Assembly (NCBI RefSeq): GCF_021729035.1
Contig: NZ_JAJSAP010000001.1
Coordinates: 558,001-622,000, forward strand
Length of the DNA stretch: 64,000 nucleotides
Reading direction: 5' to 3'
Origin: Microbulbifer sediminum
Lineage (GTDB): Bacteria; Pseudomonadota; Gammaproteobacteria; Pseudomonadales; Cellvibrionaceae
This document shows, piece after piece, positions 37,159-47,436 of the stretch. Numbering within the stretch: position 1 is the first letter of the stretch; each line of letters opens with the position of its first letter. Both the position numbers and the translations under genes were made by a program. The notes below the pieces were generated by a model. That model saw nothing but the letters and a program-made list of their open reading frames with translations. It was not told the origin of the DNA and did not search any database.

Positions 37159-37725
37159 ATGGACAGCATCTACGTACAATTGTGCCAGGATCACGGGAAT
37201 ATCCAGCAGGTGCTCGACGCCTTCGAACAACTGCTGGTGGACATGGCGCGCGAGGACCGCGACCCGTCAACCCTCGACCTGATCATCGATGCGCTGGATT
37301 ACATCGCCATCTACCCGGAAAAGTGGCATCACCCGGTAGAGGATATTACCTGCGAGCTACTGCTTGCCAAGCCCGGGATTGAGCCGGAGCCGATTCTCCG
37401 CGCCCGCGAGGAACATCGTCGCCTGGCGCAGGAAACACGCAAGATGAAGGAATTGTTTTACACCGTCGCCAATGATTGCGCAGTGGAGCGGGATCACCTG
37501 TATGGGGCGGCGCGCCAATATTTGGCGGCCCAGCGCTCCCATATCCTGATGGAAAACCACTGTGTCTTTCCATTAATGGAACGCTACCTGGATGCGGCCG
37601 ACTGGGAGCAGGTGCGCGCACGACTGGGCGACCGCGTGGACCCACTGTTCGGGCCGGCAATGCGCGACCAGTACGATGCCATGCAGCGGTATGTCAGCGA
37701 CCTCCGGACAACGGCACCCGCCTGA
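37159..37725 (+). CDS. Hemerythrin-domain protein (first copy)
   Basis: The 188-residue helical protein has the histidine/carboxylate pattern of a hemerythrin HHE domain, which binds a di-iron centre for O2, NO or redox sensing: QDHGNIQQVLDAFEQLL (His12), YPEKWHHPVEDI, REEHRRLAQ and QRSHILMENHCVFPLME. It is cytoplasmic, with no signal peptide. The ATG follows GACGGAGACAGCG. It lies next to, and converges on, the FNR-type regulator gene and is a clear paralogue of the hemerythrin at 41048 (shared LYRQLC/IYVQLC start, LDALDYI(A/S)(I/V)YP and WHHPVED). Confidence 0.9.
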   Translation: MDSIYVQLCQDHGNIQQVLDAFEQLLVDMAREDRDPSTLDLIIDALDYIAIYPEKWHHPVEDITCELLLAKPGIEPEPILRAREEHRRLAQETRKMKELFYTVANDCAVERDHLYGAARQYLAAQRSHILMENHCVFPLMERYLDAADWEQVRARLGDRVDPLFGPAMRDQYDAMQRYVSDLRTTAPA

Positions 37726-37765
37726 CTGGAACAGGTGCCAGCGTCCGAACGGGGGTAGGAATCTT

Positions 37766-38521
37766 TCAGACGGTCGCCGAACGGCGACCGATTTCACTCT
37801 CATCATAGCCGCAGTGGGTGCCGGCCAGTTCACTGAGCCCGATCAGGTCGAGCACTTCCACCTCACGCCCGCTCACCCGGATCAGCCCGTCTTTCTGCAG
37901 CGCCTTGAACAGGCGGCTCACCGTTTCCGGCGTCAGCCCCAGGTAATTGGCGATATCCGTGCGCGGCATTGAGAGTACGAACCGGCTGGCGGAATATCCG
38001 CGCCGGGCATAGCGGCTGGAAATATTCACCAGCAGCGCCGCCAGGCGGGCGTTGGCCGCGCGCTTGCCCAGTAGCAGCAGGATCTCGTTCTCCTGCCGCA
38101 ACTCTTCCGAGAAGATACTGTAGATCTGCTGTTGCAGGGCGGGAACTTCCTGCGCCAGGCTTTCCAGCTGGCTGAAGGGCAGCACACAGATACTGCTGTC
38201 CTCCAGCGCCTCGGCGTAACTGGGATGGGTGCGGCTGCTGTAGGCATCCAGCCCGAGCAGTTCCCCGGGCAGCGCGAAATGCGTGACCTGGGTATCCCCG
38301 TCGGACGCGATCACGGCGGTCTTGAAGCTGCCGGAGCGGATGGCATAGAGATTGTGGAAGGAATCGCCGCTGCGGTAGAGCGTCTCCCCCGCCTTCACCA
38401 GCCGCTTGTTGCGCGTCACCCGCTCGAGACGGTCGATATCTTCCACCGGAAGCCCGGCGGGCAGGCACAGGCGACGCACCGAGCATTCACTGCACTTTAC
38501 TGCGTGGCGACTGTCTTTCAT
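37766..38521 (-). CDS. FNR/Anr-type oxygen-responsive regulator
   Basis: A CRP/FNR-family regulator of 251 residues. The N-terminus has Cys10, Cys13 and Cys19 in the CxxCxxxxxC spacing of FNR, and Cys112 in SSICVLPF provides the fourth ligand of an oxygen-labile [4Fe-4S] cluster. The cyclic-nucleotide-fold sensor (about 25-150) is followed by a dimerisation helix and a helix-turn-helix with recognition segment LTPETVSRLFKAL, whose Glu, Ser and Arg match the residues that read TTGAT-N4-ATCAA. Two such sites lie at 40891 and 40971. Known as fnr, anr or etrA in related bacteria. It is likely transcribed after hemN (98-base gap). Confidence 0.94.
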   Translation of the reverse strand: MKDSRHAVKCSECSVRRLCLPAGLPVEDIDRLERVTRNKRLVKAGETLYRSGDSFHNLYAIRSGSFKTAVIASDGDTQVTHFALPGELLGLDAYSSRTHPSYAEALEDSSICVLPFSQLESLAQEVPALQQQIYSIFSEELRQENEILLLLGKRAANARLAALLVNISSRYARRGYSASRFVLSMPRTDIANYLGLTPETVSRLFKALQKDGLIRVSGREVEVLDLIGLSELAGTHCGYDESEIGRRSATV

Positions 38522-38619
38522 GGGCTGGCCCCGGATTGGCTAGAAAAACGCCATTGTAGCGGCTCGGGAACCTGTCGTCTCGGTCGATTTACGCGCCCCC
38601 AGGCAACCGGTTGCACGAC

Positions 38620-40005
38620 TCAGAGTACCCGGGAGTAACGCCGCTCACCGGCAGGTTCGTGCAGGTAGGCATCGAAGGCCGCCGCCACATTGCGCGTGAA
38701 CCAGCGTCCGCGGTCGGTGATGACCAGGTCGCCGCCTTCCTCACGCACCAGGCCGTCAGCCATCAGCGGCTGCAGGCGCTCCAGCTCCGCGGCGAACGCC
38801 TCTGCCAGCGGCGCGCCGGCACGGTCTGCCACGGCCCGGTGGTCCAGCCGCATGCGGCACATCAGCTCCATGATCAGGTACTGGCGCAGGCGGTCATCCT
38901 CCGACATGGCCCAGCCACGGAAGCCGGCAAAGCCCCGCTCGCGAATGGCTTCCACATAGTCCTTCAGCCGGTGGTGGTTCTGCCAGTAACCGCCGGCGCT
39001 GTAGCTGATCGCGGAGGCACCCAGGCCGATCAGGGCATCCGCGGGCATCAGGGTATAGCCCTGGAAGTTGCGCCGCAGTTCGCCGGCGCGGGCAGCCCGG
39101 GCCAGTTCGTCGCCCGGCAGGGCAAAGTGGTCCATGCCCAGGAACTCGTAGCCCGCGTCCCCCAGCATTTCGACGGCTCCCACCTGCATGGCAATCTTGT
39201 CCGCCGGGGCCGGCATGGCGTCGGTATTGATCAGCCGCTGGGCCTTGAAGCGCTCCGGCAGGTGGGCGTAGTGGTAGAGCGCGATGCGGTCCGGCCCCAT
39301 CGCCACCACCCGGTCAAGGGTTTCCCGCAGGGTATCCACCGTCTGGTGCGGCAACCCGTGGATCAGGTCATAGGAAATAGAACGAAAGCCCCGTTCCCGG
39401 GCGGCGCAGGTAATCTGCTCCACCGCTTCCGGGGCGCAGATACGGTTGATGGCGCGCTGCACCTGCGGGTTGAAGTCCTGGATGCCGAGGCTCAGGCGGT
39501 TAAAGCCCAGCTCCCGCAGGGTGTCCAGGGTATCCAGGCGGAAGGTGCGCGGGTCGGCCTCGACACTGTACTCGACGCTGTCATCGCGGCGCAGGTCGAA
39601 GATCTCGCCCAGCCCCTCCACCAGCCGGTGCAAGTCCGAGTCGGTGAGGAAGGTTGGCGTGCCGCCGCCGAGGTGGAGCTGCACCACCGGGGCTGCGGCT
39701 ACCCGGTCGCGGTACCAGCGCGCCTCCTCCAGCACCCGGTCCAGGTAGCTGGACGCCAGCCCGTACTGGTTGGTGATGACCTTGTTGCACGCGCAGAAAT
39801 AGCACAGGGAGTGGCAGAACGGGATATGCACGTACAGCGACAGGCTGTCGATTTCCCGTAACGCATCCCAGGGGCGCATACCCTCCTGCAGCGGCACGAA
39901 GCGGTCCGCGGTCGGGTAGGAGGTGTAGCGGGGACAGGGGCCACTGTAGCGGGACAACAGGTCAGTCGAGAGTGCAGTATCGGCGTGTTGGTGGAGAGCG
40001 GTCAT
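38620..40005 (-). CDS. hemN: Oxygen-independent coproporphyrinogen III oxidase
   Basis: A radical SAM enzyme that oxidatively decarboxylates coproporphyrinogen III when oxygen is absent. The cluster cysteines Cys64, Cys68 and Cys71 are in HIPFCHSLCYFCAC; the N-terminal PCPRYTSYPTA and the glycine-rich LHLGGGTPTFL also match HemN. Length (461 aa) equals true HemN rather than the shorter HemW. It lies beside the FNR-type regulator, as in many pseudomonads and relatives. No FNR box is visible directly upstream (40006-40087). Confidence 0.96.
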   Translation of the reverse strand: MTALHQHADTALSTDLLSRYSGPCPRYTSYPTADRFVPLQEGMRPWDALREIDSLSLYVHIPFCHSLCYFCACNKVITNQYGLASSYLDRVLEEARWYRDRVAAAPVVQLHLGGGTPTFLTDSDLHRLVEGLGEIFDLRRDDSVEYSVEADPRTFRLDTLDTLRELGFNRLSLGIQDFNPQVQRAINRICAPEAVEQITCAARERGFRSISYDLIHGLPHQTVDTLRETLDRVVAMGPDRIALYHYAHLPERFKAQRLINTDAMPAPADKIAMQVGAVEMLGDAGYEFLGMDHFALPGDELARAARAGELRRNFQGYTLMPADALIGLGASAISYSAGGYWQNHHRLKDYVEAIRERGFAGFRGWAMSEDDRLRQYLIMELMCRMRLDHRAVADRAGAPLAEAFAAELERLQPLMADGLVREEGGDLVITDRGRWFTRNVAAAFDAYLHEPAGERRYSRVL

Positions 40006-40087
40006 CTTGGTTCATCCCGGAGCCGGGCCATCGTGCACCGGCTCCTCTATTGTCTGCAGTTCAGGGAAATTATCCGGCTCCTGGTGC

Positions 40088-40771
40088 TCAGAAGCGGTAG
40101 CCGAGCCCGGCCACGGTAACCAGCGGATCCAGTTCCACGTCCGCGGCGATGGTGCCGACGCCCGGCACGCGAACCTCGGCCTCGGTATCAATATCCATCC
40201 ACAGCACACTCAGGTTGAGCAGCCAGCGACGGTCCTGGCCGAAGCTGAAATCCACCCCTGCCTCTGCCGCGAGCCCCACGGAATTTTCGAGTGAAAGGTC
40301 GGCATCGCCAGTGGCGCCGAGCGCGGCAAAGAGTTCGTTTGCAGCGCCATCCACCTGCTCGTCGAAGAACGCGGTGTAGTTCACCCCCAGGCCGAGATAT
40401 GGCTGCAAGGGGGATCCCCCGAGGCGCGGATACCACTGCAGCAGCAGGGTGGGCGGCAGGTGGCGGGTCTCGCCAAGGGCAAAGGTGTCTCCCAGTCCCT
40501 CAACAGCGAGGTCGTGGCTGAACGGCGATGAAGCCACCAGCTCCACGCCCCAGGTATCCGTGAGCATATAGGTGGCCGTCAGGCCCAGTGCAGTACCGTC
40601 ATCCACATCGGCCGCGGTGCCGGCAAGCGCCACGCCGGACAGGGACAGCGGGCCCGAGCTGACATCCGGGCTGACGGTGGCCGCACCGCTGCGGAGGATG
40701 ACTTCACCGGGCTGGTACGCCACAGCGTGCAGGGAAACGAGAAGGCCGGCGACGGCGGCAAATACTTTCAT
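40088..40771 (-). CDS. ompW: OmpW-family outer-membrane protein (first copy)
   Basis: An eight-stranded outer-membrane barrel thought to admit small hydrophobic compounds. The signal peptide covers about residues 1-19 (LLVSLHAVAYQPG). Family segments are VILRSGAATVSPD, TYMLTDTWGVELVASSPFSHDL, RHLPPTLLLQWYP, LQPYLGLGVNYTAFFDE and a C-terminal Phe (GLGYRF). The ATG follows GGAG by eight bases. A perfect FNR box lies upstream with a -10 element at the class II distance (see 40865); E. coli ompW is also FNR-controlled. A paralogue is at 56785. Confidence 0.93.
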   Translation of the reverse strand: MKVFAAVAGLLVSLHAVAYQPGEVILRSGAATVSPDVSSGPLSLSGVALAGTAADVDDGTALGLTATYMLTDTWGVELVASSPFSHDLAVEGLGDTFALGETRHLPPTLLLQWYPRLGGSPLQPYLGLGVNYTAFFDEQVDGAANELFAALGATGDADLSLENSVGLAAEAGVDFSFGQDRRWLLNLSVLWMDIDTEAEVRVPGVGTIAADVELDPLVTVAGLGYRF

Positions 40772-40864
40772 TTTGGGTTCTCCATACCTGATACAAGCCG
40801 CCCGCCCGAAAACATCCTGTTATTACTTTTATTACTGCCTCACAGGCGAGCGGGACGGGCGCAG

Positions 40865-40904
40865 ATTATGTTGGAGCAGAACGCCCGCAATTGATGTAAA
40901 TCAA
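40865..40904 (-). promoter_or_regulatory. FNR-activated promoter of ompW
   Basis: The perfect FNR site TTGATGTAAATCAA occupies 40891-40904. On the minus strand CATAAT (complement of 40865-40870) lies with its centre 30 bases downstream of the box centre, the class II arrangement expected when FNR binds near -41. The predicted start is near 40858, about 87 bases before the ompW ATG. Confidence 0.85.
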
Positions 40905-40970
40905 TTGCGCGGCAAACAACGAGGCTGGCCTGCCCGAGCGCGGGCGCAGCGATGCCGAAGCGCCGGTCAC

Positions 40971-41012
40971 TTGATTCAGGTCAAGGCAGCATGAGCGTAC
41001 AGATCCAATACT
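40971..41012 (+). promoter_or_regulatory. FNR-activated promoter of the second hemerythrin
   Basis: TTGATTCAGGTCAA (40971-40984) matches the FNR consensus with one changed base. AATACT (41007-41012) is a four-of-six -10 match centred 32 bases downstream of the box centre, again the class II spacing. The predicted start near 41019 would give a leader of about 29 bases before the ATG at 41048. Confidence 0.75.
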
Positions 41013-41047
41013 GCGGCCAATAACCTGACCCGGGTATGGAGATCGCC

Positions 41048-41620
41048 ATGCACCACCTCTACCGGCAGCTTTGCCGCGACCACCGCCATATGCAGCAACT
41101 CCTGGATGCCTTTGACCAGCTGCTGCAGGATTTCGCCCGGCGCGAACGGGATCCCGGCACACTGGGGCTGATCCTCGATGCCCTCGACTACATCAGCGTC
41201 TATCCGGATCGCTGGCACCACCCGGTTGAGGACCTGGCCATGGAGCGCCTGCGCACCAGGCCGGGGGCCAGGCTAGCGCCGGTTAACAAGACCCTGGCGG
41301 AGCACCGGGCCATCACCGCCGCAACCCGTCGCATGAACACCCTCTTCTACGCCATTGCCAATGATGCGGCGGTGGAGCGGGAGCAACTGTTCGGGCCTGC
41401 GCGGGAGTATCTGTCGCTGCAGCGACAGCATATGGAGCGGGAGAACCGGGAAGTATTTCCCCAGTTCGAGCGGCTGTTAACAGAAGAGGATTGGCAGGCG
41501 ATCGAGCAGCAACTGCGCTTCCAGCAGGACCCGCTGTTCAACACCGATATCCGCGGCCTGTTCGAGTCACTGCAACACTACATCGCCAACCTGCACCTGG
41601 ATGCCTGTGTCGGCACATGA
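41048..41620 (+). CDS. Hemerythrin-domain protein (second copy)
   Basis: A 190-residue cytoplasmic di-iron HHE-domain protein, paralogous to the one at 37159: CRDHRHMQQLLDAFDQLLQD, YPDRWHHPVEDLAMERL, LAEHRAITAATRRMNTLFYAIAN and QRQHMERENREVFPQFERLL supply the histidine and acidic ligands. I start at the ATG at 41048, six bases after GGAG; the ATG at 41036 is the alternative. Two FNR sites lie upstream and the nearer one is well placed for activation, so expression under low oxygen is expected. Oxygen, NO or iron binding is inferred from the fold. A SpoIIAA-like gene follows by 37 bases. Confidence 0.92.
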   Translation: MHHLYRQLCRDHRHMQQLLDAFDQLLQDFARRERDPGTLGLILDALDYISVYPDRWHHPVEDLAMERLRTRPGARLAPVNKTLAEHRAITAATRRMNTLFYAIANDAAVEREQLFGPAREYLSLQRQHMERENREVFPQFERLLTEEDWQAIEQQLRFQQDPLFNTDIRGLFESLQHYIANLHLDACVGT

Positions 41621-41657
41621 ATTCTCAATCCAGCTGTCACAAACAAGGGAGACACCA

Positions 41658-42074
41658 ATGATGGATTTCCAGCGCCACGGCCTGTCTGTCGGTATCGAGC
41701 GGATCGGGTCGGAGTTTTTCCTGCTCATCCGGATAAGGGGTGACCTGACCCACTGGGATTACGAGATCATCACCCCGCTTCTCGAGCAGGCCCTGGACTC
41801 GGTCGCCCATCCACAGGTGAAAGCACTGGTGGATATCCGCGAGCTGCGGGGCTGGGAGTGGCGTGCAGCCTGGGACGACCTCCGCCTGGGATTGCGCCAC
41901 GGCAGTGAATTTTCCCAGGTCGCCCTGCTGGGGAATGGCAACTGGCAGGAGTTGGCCACCCGCGTGGCAAACTGGTTTACCGGCGCCGAACTGCGTTACT
42001 TCCGGGCGCAGGATGATGCCCTGCAATGGCTGGCAGAAGATCCGGAAGACAGGACGGAGCGGGCACAGGCCTGA
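41658..42074 (+). CDS. SpoIIAA-like (STAS-related) protein
   Basis: The 138-residue protein fits the SpoIIAA-like family (PF11964 type), compact alpha/beta proteins related to STAS domains. Typical segments are LTHWDYEIITPLLEQAL, VKALVDIRELRGWEWRAAWDDL and the C-terminal RYFRAQDDALQWL. Family members in marine bacteria are thought to bind hydrophobic or membrane-related ligands, but none is well understood. The ATG at 41658 follows AGGGAG. It lies directly after the second hemerythrin and is probably under the same FNR promoter. Confidence 0.85.
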   Translation: MMDFQRHGLSVGIERIGSEFFLLIRIRGDLTHWDYEIITPLLEQALDSVAHPQVKALVDIRELRGWEWRAAWDDLRLGLRHGSEFSQVALLGNGNWQELATRVANWFTGAELRYFRAQDDALQWLAEDPEDRTERAQA

Positions 42075-42109
42075 ACACCCGGCCTGCAGGTCCCGCAAGT
42101 AAAGAGCCG

Positions 42110-43009
42110 TTAATCCCCGGCGGGACGCCGGAACATGTTCTGGATGCTGGAGAAATCCAGCATCTGGTTATCCGGATCACCGCCATGCAGCTGGTAAAGG
42201 TTTTTCGCCAGTGCGCCCAGCGGCGTCGAGGAAGCACTACCTGCAGCAGTATCCATCGCCAGGCCCAGGTCCTTCAGCATCAGCTGTACCGAGAAACCAC
42301 CCTCGTAACCGCGCGATGCCGGCACTCCCTCCATTACACCCGGGTAGGGATTGTACTTCTCCAGTGACCAGTTGCCCCCGGAACTCGCCCGCATGATGTC
42401 GGAAACTACCTTCGGGTCCAGGCCGTTGTCGACCCCCATCTGCAGGGCCTCGGCGGTGCCGATCATATGGATCGCCAACAACATGTTGTTACAGATCTTT
42501 GCCACCTGGCCCGATCCTGCCGGTCCGGCATGGAAGACGTTGGCCCCCATTGCTTCCAGCAGCGGCCGCGCCGCATCCACCGCAGAAGCATCCCCACCGC
42601 ACATGAATGACAGGGTGCCCGCCTCGGCCGCGGCAGTGCCGCCTGAAACCGGGGCATCGATGGCCGGCAGGCTGCGCTCGCGGGCTGCGGACACCAGTTG
42701 CCGGGCGTCACTGGCGGCAATGGTGGAGCAATCAATGACCAGGGTGCCGTCATCCAGGGCCTGCAGCAGTCCCCGCGCGCCCAGGTAGATGCCCCTCACC
42801 ACCTCACCGGTGGTGAGCATTGAAATCACCGCATCGGCCCCGGCCGCCGCCTCGTGCGCACTTCCCCCCCGCTTGCAACCCTGCGCCTCAGCCTGCACCA
42901 GGGCCGCTTCCGACAGGTCAAAGGCGGTAACCGTAAATCCCGCTTTCACCAGGTTCGCTGCCATGGGGCCGCCCATATGACCCAGGCCGATAAAGGCAAC
43001 TTTTTGCAT
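42110..43009 (-). CDS. mmsB: 3-Hydroxyisobutyrate dehydrogenase family protein
   Basis: A beta-hydroxyacid dehydrogenase that oxidises 3-hydroxyisobutyrate to methylmalonate semialdehyde in valine breakdown. The Rossmann motif is FIGLGHMGGPMAANL; the substrate motif is DAPVSGGTAAAEAGTLSFMCGG; the catalytic Lys lies in GSGQVAKICNNM. It is 299 residues long, as expected. The preceding minus-strand gene encodes 3-hydroxyisobutyryl-CoA hydrolase, the step before it, which supports the assignment. Confidence 0.92.
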   Translation of the reverse strand: MQKVAFIGLGHMGGPMAANLVKAGFTVTAFDLSEAALVQAEAQGCKRGGSAHEAAAGADAVISMLTTGEVVRGIYLGARGLLQALDDGTLVIDCSTIAASDARQLVSAARERSLPAIDAPVSGGTAAAEAGTLSFMCGGDASAVDAARPLLEAMGANVFHAGPAGSGQVAKICNNMLLAIHMIGTAEALQMGVDNGLDPKVVSDIMRASSGGNWSLEKYNPYPGVMEGVPASRGYEGGFSVQLMLKDLGLAMDTAAGSASSTPLGALAKNLYQLHGGDPDNQMLDFSSIQNMFRRPAGD

Positions 43010-43083
43010 GTCTGTGCATCCTTCTTATTGTTGTATCTGTGTTTTGTGCGCAACCGCGCCCGGTTGCGGACCAGCGACCGGGA

Positions 43084-44226
43084 TCACAGGTCGCGCAGGG
43101 GGTGCACCGGCCAGGGATCGCGGAAACAGCACAGCACCTCGCCCAGGGGCACCTCCTCCAGCCTGGCCGGTTGCCATTGCGGATTGCGATCCTTGTCCAC
43201 CAGCAGTGCCCGCACCCCTTCGCGCAGGTGACCACTGTTACAGAGGTTGACTGCCAGGGCCAGCTCCATCCGGAATACGTCCACCAGCGACAGGTGCCGG
43301 GCACGCTGCAGCTGCTCCCAGACAACCCATGGGGTCATCGGTGAGCCACCAGCCAGTGTCTTTGCCGCTTTCTGCAACCAGCGATCCTCCCCCTCGTATC
43401 CCGTAATGGAGTGCCAGACGCCCGGCAGGGTGGGAAAATCGGTGAGCTGCTGGATAATGTCGTAATGCTCCCTGAGCACGGAGGCCGGCTGCTCTCCTAA
43501 AGGCAGCTGCAGGTCTTTCAGGCAGTCACTCACCAGCTGGTGGAACGTCTTGGCGGAACCGGTGAAATCCAGTCCGGCCACGGCTTCCAGCGCCCGTTCC
43601 CGGTCGCTGTCGGCCAGCATGCGGTCGGCCATGCCGGCAAACAGCGCATCGCTGCCGTTGAACTGGGCCCCGGTCAGTCCCAGGAACAGCCCCAGCCGCC
43701 CGGGCATACGGTTGAGGAACCAGCCGCTGCCCACATCCGGGAACAGGCCGATCGTGACCTCCGGCATGGCCATACGGGTGGACGGCGTCACGATACGGTG
43801 ACTGGCACCGGCCATGATGCCAATCCCACCGCCCATCACATAGCCACCTCCCCAGACCACGATGGGCTTTTCGAAGGTGTGGATACGGTGATCCAGCCGG
43901 TATTCGTGCGAGAAGAACGTCGTCGTGAACTCGGTACTCACCTCACCGGCAGTCGCCTCGGTATAGCTGGCGGATTCTTCATACAGCGCCACCACATCAC
44001 CGCCGGCACAGAACGCCTTGTCGCCACTGCCATCAATCCACACGCAGGCGACACTGTCGTCCTCGGCCCATGCCTCCAGCTGTGCCGACAACAGGTCAAT
44101 CATCTCGAGATTGAGGGCGTTGAGCGCCCGCGGCAGATTGAGGGTCGCCTGCGCCAGGGCGCCGTGGCGACGGAAAGTGACCGGTGACTCGCTTTGCGCT
44201 TCTCGCTCCATGTGTACTGCTCTCAT
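43084..44226 (-). CDS. 3-Hydroxyisobutyryl-CoA hydrolase, crotonase family
   Basis: A crotonase-fold enzyme of the HIBCH type, which releases 3-hydroxyisobutyrate from its CoA ester in valine degradation. Family segments include ALNLEMIDLLSAQLEAW, the CoA pocket DKAFCAGGDVVALY, KPIVVWGGGYVMGGGIGIMAGASHRI and the catalytic MPEVTIGLFPDVGSGWFLNRM. The C-terminal HIBCH extension brings it to 380 residues; an ATG five codons downstream is a possible start. It is followed after 74 bases by mmsB, forming a two-step valine module. Confidence 0.93.
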   Translation of the reverse strand: MRAVHMEREAQSESPVTFRRHGALAQATLNLPRALNALNLEMIDLLSAQLEAWAEDDSVACVWIDGSGDKAFCAGGDVVALYEESASYTEATAGEVSTEFTTTFFSHEYRLDHRIHTFEKPIVVWGGGYVMGGGIGIMAGASHRIVTPSTRMAMPEVTIGLFPDVGSGWFLNRMPGRLGLFLGLTGAQFNGSDALFAGMADRMLADSDRERALEAVAGLDFTGSAKTFHQLVSDCLKDLQLPLGEQPASVLREHYDIIQQLTDFPTLPGVWHSITGYEGEDRWLQKAAKTLAGGSPMTPWVVWEQLQRARHLSLVDVFRMELALAVNLCNSGHLREGVRALLVDKDRNPQWQPARLEEVPLGEVLCCFRDPWPVHPLRDL

Positions 44227-44393
44227 CTCGCTTTATGGGTATTCACTGCAGTTAACCATAGATCGACGTGCGGGTCAGCCGGGCCACAGAGGGCGGGATT
44301 GGCGGGCCGGCCGGTTGCACTTTTCCGGCAACCTGATAAGTTGCGCGCAATTTCTGACCGATCCTGCAACCGATTACAGGAAGCCCTCTATCA

Positions 44394-46058
<1,665 letters not shown>

Positions 46059-46080
46059 TTTCCAGGTACAACAGATCAAA

Positions 46081-46106
46081 GGGCGGCCTGCATGGCCGCC
46101 CTTTTT
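46081..46106 (+). terminator. Intrinsic terminator of ettA
   Basis: GGGCGGCC (46081-46088) pairs with GGCCGCCC (46094-46101) over TGCAT, followed by TTTTTA. It lies 22 bases after the ettA stop codon. Confidence 0.9.
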
Positions 46107-46135
46107 ATTTGTGCCCACCCCAAAGGAAAGCCGGC

Positions 46136-47356
46136 TTAGCGGGTCGCCCGGATCAGGATATTCCGCGGCGTAATTTCACGTGGGCAGAACTCGCCCACCT
46201 CTACCTGCGCCCCCTGCTCTTCGAGGAACAGGGCCCGGTCTAGCACCAGCCACAATTCCAGGGGCCGGCGGAAGATATGGGCCACCAGTTCCATGCGCCG
46301 CACCCGGTGCCGGCGCTGCAGCCCGCGCTCCAGCCAGTATTCCTCGTCGATCGTCGCCGGCAACGATAATTGCCGGCACTCAGCCGCCCAGCGGGCAAAA
46401 TCCGCAAAACGGCCGGCCAGCAGGCTCTTGCGTACATTGGGTACCGGCAGGTACTCGTCCACCCCGCGAGCTTCGCGCTGCAGCTCGTCGAATGCCATGC
46501 GCCAGTGCAGTTCACAATGGCGCAGCCGGCGTACGCCGGCACCGGCGGTGACCGTCTCCTGTAACGGCAGGTGCAGGTCATCGCGGGAGAGCTTTACCTG
46601 CCCGTTACGGGCAGTTTCCGAGAGCGGCGCGAACGCTTCGCCGCGCAGCAGGTGGTAACAGCAGGGGGACAGGCTCAGGGAGTGCCCGCCGTCGGCACTC
46701 CAGTGACGCATCAGGGTCGTATGCAGGTCGCCGCAGGCGTGCAGGGCCACCGCATCGGAACCCGCGACCCACTGCCCCGCGTCCGGCGCGAACGCATCGC
46801 AGTGCACGAAACGCATGGGAGCACCGCTGCGTTCCGCCAGCTCCCTACCCTCCTCACAGAGCCGTGCCTGCCACTCGAGGCTGGTCACCGGCCGCCCGTC
46901 GCAGGCGGCCAACAGCCGCCCCAGGTGGCCCTTGCCGGCACACCATTCCAGTAGCGGGGCATGAGTCTCCGGCAGGCGGGCGGCAAAGGCCAGGATCTGC
47001 TGCCACTTGCGCCCCGGCACGCCGTGGTCCAGGCGCGGTGGCGGGTGCAGCTCACGGGATTCGAGCAGGGGCAGGCGGCTGAGCTCAGACAGTTGGCGGG
47101 CGGGCAGCCAGGGGGACAGCCACGCACCCGCAGCCTCCATATCCGTCTCCAGTGAGGCCAGCTCTTCATCGGTCAGCGCATCCAGGGCCCGGCAGAGTTC
47201 CGGCTGACTGTCTCGCCAATACCACTGGCGGTGATGAAAGGGCCTGAACTGCCACCACTGGGCACCTGCAGCCAGCAACCCGTCCAGCCGCGCGAACCGC
47301 TGCCGCAGGGTGCCGGGCGTACCACCGGGGATTTCGCGTCCGATATCTGCGGCCAT
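46136..47356 (-). CDS. Methyltransferase-domain protein
   Basis: A 406-residue protein with a central SAM-dependent methyltransferase domain (Methyltransf_32-like): motif I in LEWCAGKGHLGRLLA, SLEWQARLCEEG, the acidic HCDAFA and SDAVALHACGDLHTTLM, then LSLSPCCYHLL. The N-terminal 120 residues include WWQFRPFHHRQWYW and are unrecognised. It resembles proteobacterial proteins annotated only as SAM-dependent methyltransferases; the substrate is unknown. It converges on ettA across the shared terminator region. Confidence 0.85.
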   Translation of the reverse strand: MAADIGREIPGGTPGTLRQRFARLDGLLAAGAQWWQFRPFHHRQWYWRDSQPELCRALDALTDEELASLETDMEAAGAWLSPWLPARQLSELSRLPLLESRELHPPPRLDHGVPGRKWQQILAFAARLPETHAPLLEWCAGKGHLGRLLAACDGRPVTSLEWQARLCEEGRELAERSGAPMRFVHCDAFAPDAGQWVAGSDAVALHACGDLHTTLMRHWSADGGHSLSLSPCCYHLLRGEAFAPLSETARNGQVKLSRDDLHLPLQETVTAGAGVRRLRHCELHWRMAFDELQREARGVDEYLPVPNVRKSLLAGRFADFARWAAECRQLSLPATIDEEYWLERGLQRRHRVRRMELVAHIFRRPLELWLVLDRALFLEEQGAQVEVGEFCPREITPRNILIRATR

Positions 47357-47436
47357 TGAAAGCCCCGTTCCAATTCCTGCTCAAAATGAGCAGCCATTTT
47401 ACCGGGGCTGCTGGAGGTACCAAAGCCCTCCGGGGA

